Origin: Eretmocerus hayati
Lineage: Eukaryota; Arthropoda; Insecta; Hymenoptera; Aphelinidae
Direction: 5' to 3'
DNA: 64,000 nt
NCBI GenBank assembly: GCA_029851415.1
Contig: CM056744.1
Location: 121,614,838-121,678,837 of the forward strand
Of the stretch, positions 57,077 through 64,000 are shown piece by piece. The notes beneath the pieces are model-generated. The model searched no databases, had not been told where the DNA came from, and saw only the letters and a list, made by a program, of their open reading frames with translations. The number at the start of each line of letters is the position of its first letter. Position 1 is the first letter of the stretch. The position numbers were made by a program, and so were the translations under genes.

Positions 57077-57475
57077 CCATCCTCCTCTCCCGATATTTGA
57101 AATTTGATCAACGCTCATTTAATTTATTCTCGAAAGATTCCAAACATGTTCAAAGAGGACTGTATGCAATCGAGCTATCGGAATTCGATGAAGAATGCTA
57201 CCTTTCTCAACGAGGAATAATACGGACGATGAATGAATTCATGATGGATGAAATTAAGTTTCGTTGAGGTGAAAAATGCCCGTCGCTGAGAAGAGGTATG
57301 AAATGTAGCATTCGACGCGGGTTGAGTCCGGCGTCAAAGGATTAAATCAGATTCTTGGATGATGGATCAAATTTTAGTGTATACTCAGTTCATCACTGGT
57401 GATCTCGTGCAATAGTGAAATCGGACCTCACTATAGGCACGCTGAAATCATAAAATAGGTTGTATTGTAGACTAC
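57077..57475. other. Intergenic, no gene seen
   Basis: AT-rich; contains the possible end of the candidate exon at 57476-57713. Confidence 0.4.
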
Positions 57476-57713
57476 AGGCTCTTGGCATTCGAGATAGTTT
57501 ATTCACAAAGGGATCCATCACACTAGGCAACCAGCTCTCGACACAAGTTACGAACCCGGACGAATAAATACTTGAGCGAGTGGGTGCGAGTGTTTGTTCG
57601 GACGAGGAGAGCTTTTCCACATTCTTCGAGGCAGCCAAAGCAGACGCGAGTACGTATATAACGGTGATCCCCGCAAGAACACACGGAACAGAGTGTGATG
57701 GATGCACGTGCTT
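57476..57713 (-). CDS. Candidate exon, possible secreted or membrane protein
   Basis: After an acceptor-like ataataaatcag, the minus strand reads HVHPSHSVPCVLAGITVIYV, then LASALAASKN (a signal-peptide-like hydrophobic stretch) and SSGFVTCVESWLPSVMDPFV. The segment is clearly richer in G+C than its surroundings. A possible donor GTAGTC ends it; otherwise the frame stays open to 57393. The family is not recognised. Confidence 0.3.
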
Positions 57714-57963
57714 CTGATTTATTATTCTTGGATTTCTGGAAATTTCATTTCCCACTGTCAGCTGGTGTAAGGAGGTGAAATTATTTTTCATGGACTTGTT
57801 CAGTTGCGTACAAGAGTATGGATGAAGTTCTTTGCGAGCTCGAGCAGATGCTTTAATCGCGGTTTAAATTCAATCGATGTGATCAAAGGTTGATTATGGA
57901 TCAATTCAAATGGTGTAACTTCAAAATAGTGTAACTTCAAAACCAGGCATGGGCTTTTGTACG

Positions 57964-58877
57964 TACACTACCGGTCAAAAGTTTGTGCACACCTAAAAAA
58001 AATTTCGATTTTGCTCACTCGACTGCTCGGATCTTCTGAATAACTCTACTTGGGCTCATTTTGTAGCTTTTTTCAAGCACTTTGAGAGCTATTTGGTATT
58101 TTTCTGAGCAGCTCAATAGATTCTTGCAAAATCAATCTGAAGCCTTGTAGAATTTCACAAAAATTGGGTCATCACGCAAACCTCCGCAAGTCTGGCGGAA
58201 ATGGATGGAATCAGATGATTCGAAAAGCATCTGAAAGTAGAAGTCAAAAGCTTCAAAATCTGTTTTTGAGAGTTATTTTAGCTTGTTTCTGGTCCGAGCT
58301 GTAACTCTTTTCGTGGAGGTTGATTTTTCTCGAAAAAGGACCAGTCATGGAAAAATCATTAATGGACTCGTTTTTTCACAGCTATGAGCACTGATCTTTG
58401 TTCTCCTCGTCAACAACACGAAAAAACTTGGAAAAAATCAGGGAATTACAACCGCGAGCCCGATTTCTTCACCTTTCATGGATCTTGGGACTCCTCTTCG
58501 AGAAAAATCGTCCCTTACAAAAACAGTCACTGCTCGGACCAGAAACAAGCTAGAATAATTATAAAAACAGATTTTGAAGCTCTTGACTTCTATACTTTCA
58601 GATGCTCTTCAAGTCATCTAAATCCATCCATTTTCGCCAGACTTGTGGAGGTTTGCACAATGACCCGATTTTTATGAAATTCTACAAGGCTTCAGACTAA
58701 TTTTGCGAAAATCTATTGAGCTGCGCAGATAACATACCAAATAGCTCTTGAGTTGCTTGAAAAAAGCTACAAAATGAGCCCGATTAGAGTTATTTTGGAC
58801 CACGGAGATTCGGGTAGTCGAGTGAGCAAAATCGAAATTTTTCTTTTAGGTGTGCACAATTTTTGACCGGTAGTGTA
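57964..58877. mobile_element. Tc1/mariner-like foldback MITE, 910 bp
   Basis: The element at 57966-58875 begins CACTACCGGTCAAAAGTTTG and ends with its near complement, each bordered by TA. The two halves are complementary over most of their length, so the whole element would fold back. The plus-strand open frame at 58384-58677 lies in one arm and is not a gene. Confidence 0.82.
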
Positions 58878-61204
58878 CAACTCTCATCGCAAACTTCTCG
58901 TTGATAATATAATTCATGTACGATTCTCTATCGTCAAGTGAACCCTTTCATCATTAGTGTACATCTTAGAATCTCTATATGCCTGATACTCATCCAATGT
59001 CTCCAGAAGAGAATAGATCAATGCTCCACGTGTCGAAATTTTGCTATCTTGATGTGCTTATTAGACAGTATTCATGGTTCGGCAATATGGAGGAAAGTGA
59101 ACTATCCAAAAGTACAGCCTCCAATCATGATCATCTGAATCGTCACAAATCTTTGATTCCTGGCCAAATTCATAAAACAACATTCGTGACATTGAAATTC
59201 TATTAAATTTAGATTCTCCTCGACAAATAAACGAATAGATACCAACCGGATCACTCAAAAGCCCAATTTGAAATATTTTCGGGTAAGACCGGGTTGTTAT
59301 AAGCGAGGAAGGAAACAATACACTTTTCGTTGAGCAATAAAGCCCAAGCCACCACAGCCATTGGCTACAGTTGCCCGAAGGTCCAGGTTTCTCGAGAATT
59401 TCAAATTATCCCAGGTCTGGATAAGTTTCCGTGACACGGCATTGCAAGACAGCTTGCAGCTCACGCGACACAAATTTACCAGTGCAAACTTTGTCAACCG
59501 GAGCTCTCGCAACTTTGCCGAGGATTAAGTATGCGCCGCTGCAGCGCCCCACCCCTTTCCCAGACCTGCTTTCTTGCAAACGACTAGGTATGCGTCGTCC
59601 TTCTCACGCCTCTGCTTTTCCGCTACCTTACATACCCATATTGGATGAGCTTGCGACGGGGCAGCGCTTAAATCCAATTTCTCCTCTACTACTAGACCCG
59701 AAAGCACTTAAATACTCCGCGCCTGTGTTCTCAGAAACTAAGAGCTGACGCATCTCTAGGTTATGTAGAGTTGATGAACATGTAAGGATAAGCGAAACCA
59801 GGTAATGAGAAAGTTTCCTAACTGGAGACGGGCTGTCGTCATTTCCCCAAAAAGTGATTTCTTAGAGTCAACAATGTGTGTACCCAACTTGGCCCCATCA
59901 TTCAAACAATGTCTATCCGCGCTAAAGTGCACGCAATCGTTTTCATCCGTCTTCATCGCCGTGGAAAAACGTTTTGAGCTTTCCGCCGGTCCAAACTACT
60001 ATTTTCGACCCATTTTGACGTGATAAACACGTTCTGAGTGTTGAAAAAGTCGTAACTACACGACCTCTTGAAATAACCATACCGGCGCATGTTGGGTGTG
60101 ATTTGTTATCTAAGTATGTGCAAACATGAAATGGAAAAATCACTTTGAATGTTCTAGCGACCGCATCAATGATTCAGGACCGTTCTAGACCACTAATTTT
60201 CTCATGTTTCAACTTGGAAAAAATGTCACCTAGTGCCCATCCAGATATCAGCATATAAAGTCAAGTCGGCTACACTTATCTTATTTGAAAATTTTACAAT
60301 CCATAACGACCTGGTAAACCCGCAGCTTCGGACGCATCAAAAATATGTTGAATCTTGTCCACCCGTCTTAATATTTTATGGTTATCACGGATCTCTCATC
60401 TTGTTTTGAATACTGGCTAAGTATTCGAGATCGGTCTTGGAGTTCATTCATAGTCTATGAATTTGGCGACTACTTTCCAAACATCATGCAGTCAAGTTTT
60501 CAAATTTTTAAAAATGACTCGTCATTTTGTAAACCCTAATCTACGTTTCATGAGATGCGGCTCGGTCTCAAGTCTGCGGGAGTTTTTAAGTCACGAGAAT
60601 TAGACTCCTTCGCCCAAGAAAACACCCCTAGAATACTCGATATACCCAGAATCAACAGAAATCTTGGCATAATGCTCCACGTGACCGATCAAAAAGTGAT
60701 GTTCCCGAGTATTTTCCGAGATTTCACGCGCGTTGCGCGCTATCCACTTTTTCCACTGAAGTGTAATGAAAAGCGCCCAATGCACGTAGTGAGTCAATCC
60801 GACCAAGAGAATATTTATCTGTTCTTGGATGGCCCTGGTCTTTATGAGTTGCGCAAGACTTCTTACGTGAGAATATTTAAAATCTGGATCGGAGGGTTAA
60901 CAAATTTCAATATTTTGGAAATGTAACCAATCGGGTGACTGAGATTCAAGTTCAATAATTATCGTTAGGTTTTGAACCTTTGACATAGAATGACGTGGAA
61001 TTCAGATTCAATTTCGTATCTAACCCTGCTAAGATCATCAGACGAAACATTCCCGCAAGTCCCTTGATTGACACTTCAGGAGCCGCTCAATGATATTGTA
61101 TTGGAATTTGAACTTGGTAAACAAATCAATGAGCTGCGAGAATACCGATCGAGCGTTTCCGTTGGTAAAAGTAAAATTGGAGAATGATATAGAAACTGCT
61201 GAGA
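58878..61204. other. Intergenic with repeat traces
   Basis: Sequence at about 59878-60290 (gtgtacccaacttgg ... gctacacttatcttatttg) resembles the ends of the element at 24111-25075. A short frame at 60555-60926 has no support. Confidence 0.4.
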
Positions 61205-61299
61205 GCGTCCATTGGCTCAGTCGGTAGAGGCCTTGTGCCTCGAGCGCGCTAGAATAATGAGCTCGAGGAAGCGTGGGTTCGAATCGCGGTCGGGTCACT
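61205..61299 (+). tRNA. tRNA-like sequence (SINE head or pseudogene)
   Basis: A perfect A box (TGGCTCAGTCGG at about 61212) and a B-box-like GGTTCGAATCG (about 61278) lie 65 bp apart, but the T-stem does not pair cleanly and the variable region is long. More likely a tRNA-derived pseudogene than a working tRNA. Confidence 0.4.
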
Positions 61300-61566
61300 C
61301 AAGATTCTTTCCCGAGTAATTCAACCGAGTACGCAATTGAATCTTTGCGTCCCAACGAAAAAATAAAATGAAATGCTTCGAATGCCGAGCGATCGGCCAG
61401 AAATTCGAATGAATGATTGGTTTTCGATAAGAGTTGGCGGTGTACTCCTCGAGCATTGAATCTCGCGATGACTGTCATCGACAGTCCAGAAGTGTCAACG
61501 GAGGGACGGAATGGCTGGCATAGAATCGATGGAACCACTGTGTAGAGTGTGATCAAGGCGGTGTGT

Positions 61567-61680
61567 ATGCATGGGCCCATACCATGCAGATCATACTCGA
61601 AGTACGCCGCGGATGGTGCTGAAATACTCGTAGCAACTCTCTGGTTGATCCCGCTCGAAGGTTGGCACTCACCTGATAGG
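61567..61680 (+). CDS. Candidate first coding exon of an unrecognised gene
   Basis: ATG at 61567 opens 38 codons (MHGPIPCRSYSKYAADGAE, then ILVATLWLIPLEGWH) to a consensus donor agg|GTAAGTTAG at 61681. It is G+C-richer than the surroundings. The minus strand is also open here after ccctatcag, so the strand is uncertain. No family recognised. Confidence 0.25.
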
Positions 61681-64000
61681 GTAAGTTAGTGAAATGACTG
61701 AAAATCTTGAAATACTACAATAGCCCGCCAAGAGGGCGGGGATAACACTTAAAAACTCGAAAGAGTGTATCTTGGAAACAAAAGGGCAATATAGGAACTG
61801 CTGCTCGATAAAATTGAAATTCAATTCTGTACTAATATGGAGACATAGTGTTAAAAAGTAGAAAAGAGCCGCGGGCGTTGGGGAAAATCTCGTTTTTGAA
61901 ATTCAAGATGGCTGGAAGCATCTCTCGATCCTGGGCAGATAGTGGGAAGGCAACTGTAAGACAATTCCCTAGGAGCTCGTTCTGAGAAATACCTCTCAAA
62001 GTGAAATAATGAGCAGTGCCATTTTCAAGTTTTCCCTTTGTGTTTTCGCCAAGTATATTCCTCGCCCTTATTCTTGATTCATAAGCATGAAAATACGTGT
62101 TTATAAAGGTGACTAGAACGAGGGATTACATTGAGGAAATAATTATCACGTGCTCGATAATTCAGATCTTGTTTCGGATGAACTCTGTAAAACCAATGTC
62201 ATGGGGGTGAGCCACATTTATACCGACAGCATCTTGCTGTCTGGAAAGTAAACACCAAATTACAATTTTGCAAAATACTCACTGTCTTGTAACTGTAGAT
62301 TTAGAAAGGAAACCACGACTATCGCAGCGAATCAAAAATCTTACAACGTTGAAGTGTAGTAATTTTTTCCCTAGATGCATCGGCTCATTGCAACCGACGA
62401 AACCCCAAGCTGAACTTAACGATTCAAAGTCGGATATTCGCTCACTGCAATTACACCGTGACCTGGTCCTTCCCGAGTGGCAGATTGTAGCGCTCAAATG
62501 TTTTAGTATAATGGACTGGCGGAAGTGCGATGAAATCCGAGAGCTGAAATTTGCAAGCGCTATCAACTAGAGGCCAAGCCGCGGAAGGCGGGAGAGGGCT
62601 TTTGCCAATTGAGAGACCTGCGGCAACAGGCTCTGTGTAGAGCACACGATTCGAGCTTGGAGCTTGTTTTGCCGGCTTGTTTCAATACTCAACTCTGTAG
62701 ACTAGACCGCAGAGCTGCTTGCTACATATATTATATCCTTCGCTCGACTCCCAGCACCCAAGTTCATCTCGCATCCAGTCAGATTGGAACTGCACTCTTG
62801 TGAATTGTAAGCTCAATGCTTGAGGTTCATCATATTTCCATTCTTTGGTACGGAGAGGAGACACCGGCATAGCAGGTTTTGTCAAACGCGAAAAAATCAA
62901 TAATCACACGCGAGAACCCGAAATTTTGTTCACTGACTTCAGTCACCACAAATATCACTGTACAACAGAATTTTGATGTCGGAATGTCACATTATTCAGT
63001 TCTCAAATTTCTTGCGTACATTTAGACGCTGAAATCAGATCCGAGATCCAAATTGATCCAGAACGTCAGGATCTCTTTCAAATCTCAAGAAATCTTCCTT
63101 TCGGAGATTTTATTGATTTAGATGAAAATCCCGATGTAATAGCTCAAAACGAAGCACCGAGGGATCGTGTTCAGACGGTCATTATGCGTCGGTAAAACAG
63201 TTCTGCATATCGTCAACCGGGGTAACTTTGGAACAAAAATCGCATTTTTTTCCTTAAACCTCGCCAAACTTGTACGTCTTGCGTCAGAAGCGCATTGTAT
63301 CTGTGGTCAATCGAAAGCTTACAGCTTCAGCTTTCAATTGTGGTATTTATGAGGTCCATTCGGACATCTCTGCTTGGAGCTAAGAGCGCTGAAAGCCGTG
63401 TTCCAAAGTTAGACACGGACTGGGGTAACTTTGGAACAGAAATTGTTATCATTATTTATTCGTCAATTATTTCATAAACTAGGTCACGCAATCGACTTTC
63501 ACCATCAGTAATCGAAAGTTGAGTGTCTTAGCTTTCCATTGACCTATTGCAAAAGTCCATTTGGTTGAATTCAACTTCTATATTCGAGCAAAGAAGCCCT
63601 CAGCATACCTCACTGTCTGTACCATACGGCTAAATCTCGAAGAGGATAATACCATCACAGTCGGTTTCTGACAAAAACTGCCCCAACTCGGCTTCCGTGG
63701 GTCGAAATGAAACGTTCTTTGGCTCATTTTGAAGCTCTCATCATCGACTACTCAAGTGAATTGGATAGGATGATGATATAAATCTCGGGAAATAATTGAG
63801 AGTACATGAACAAGTGTTCCAAAGTTACCCCAGTTTCTGAAAAAATACGTACTTATCAGTTTTCACTCTAAGAAATTGAAACTTCGTGAAAATACTCTAA
63901 TGTAACAATGGATTCGTCCAGAAATGTGTACAGACACGTGAAATCTAGCTCAGCTGCCTTGAATTCGACCTGGTAAAGTCGGAACCACACCACTTTTTCC
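61681..64000. other. Intergenic with inverted-repeat traces
   Basis: From about 63222 to 63832, ggggtaactttggaac occurs twice in direct orientation (about 63222 and 63423) and once inverted (ttccaaagttacccc at about 63817), suggesting nested decayed elements. Sequence at 62970-63200 resembles 19390-19610. No gene is called. Confidence 0.4.

Noticed and set aside
58384..58677. 97-codon plus-strand frame
   Set aside because: Lies entirely inside one arm of the Tc1/mariner-like foldback.

Overview
This is a eukaryotic nuclear window, AT-rich and dominated by introns and intergenic DNA. It has GT-AG introns, a poly-Gln/His coding tract, many small terminal-inverted-repeat elements and two animal housekeeping genes whose exon spellings fit an insect. 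The order cannot be fixed from the sequence. Most open frames here are chance frames; genes were called by splicing exons by eye with phase checks.

Left (1-5.8 kb): the 5' end of a cytosolic acetyl-CoA synthetase gene (ACSS2/AcCoAS type) on the minus strand. Coding exon 1 is 5266-5357 and exon 2 is 1936-2151; the rest lies off the left edge.

5.8-28.6 kb: no firmly identified gene. It holds a graveyard of inverted-repeat elements: a tRNA-like foldback, two PIF/Harbinger-like MITEs with TAA/TTA duplications, a TTAA-flanked element, a 106-bp element with a perfect 8-bp duplication, a composite with GGCCGCCC-rich arms and a TA-flanked foldback. Around 14.8-16.5 kb several splice-bounded minus-strand open segments may be exons of an unrecognised gene.

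28.6-51.3 kb: a complete SCYL2 (SCY1-like 2 pseudokinase) gene on the minus strand. It has 14 coding exons, all phases agree, and it predicts 852 residues: pseudokinase domain, HEAT-type repeats and a Ser/Arg-rich tail. Intron 11 (29640-43689, 14.05 kb) is the most interesting part of the window. It contains (a) 13 tandem units of about 0.58 kb on the plus strand, each keeping a 5' splice donor after a short conserved exon-like segment; (b) a downstream acceptor and small ORF at 37857 that is in frame with the ATG found in several units; (c) four copies of a 62-nt minus-strand exon-like block with its own acceptor and donor, three of them on a nearly identical ~1,023-bp tandem duplication. This could be a multi-promoter nested gene, a tandemly duplicated SCYL2 cassette exon, or both.

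51.3-64 kb: upstream of SCYL2. It holds a large 2.16-kb foldback, a 0.9-kb Tc1/mariner-like foldback, a tRNA-like sequence and a few unrecognised exon-like segments.
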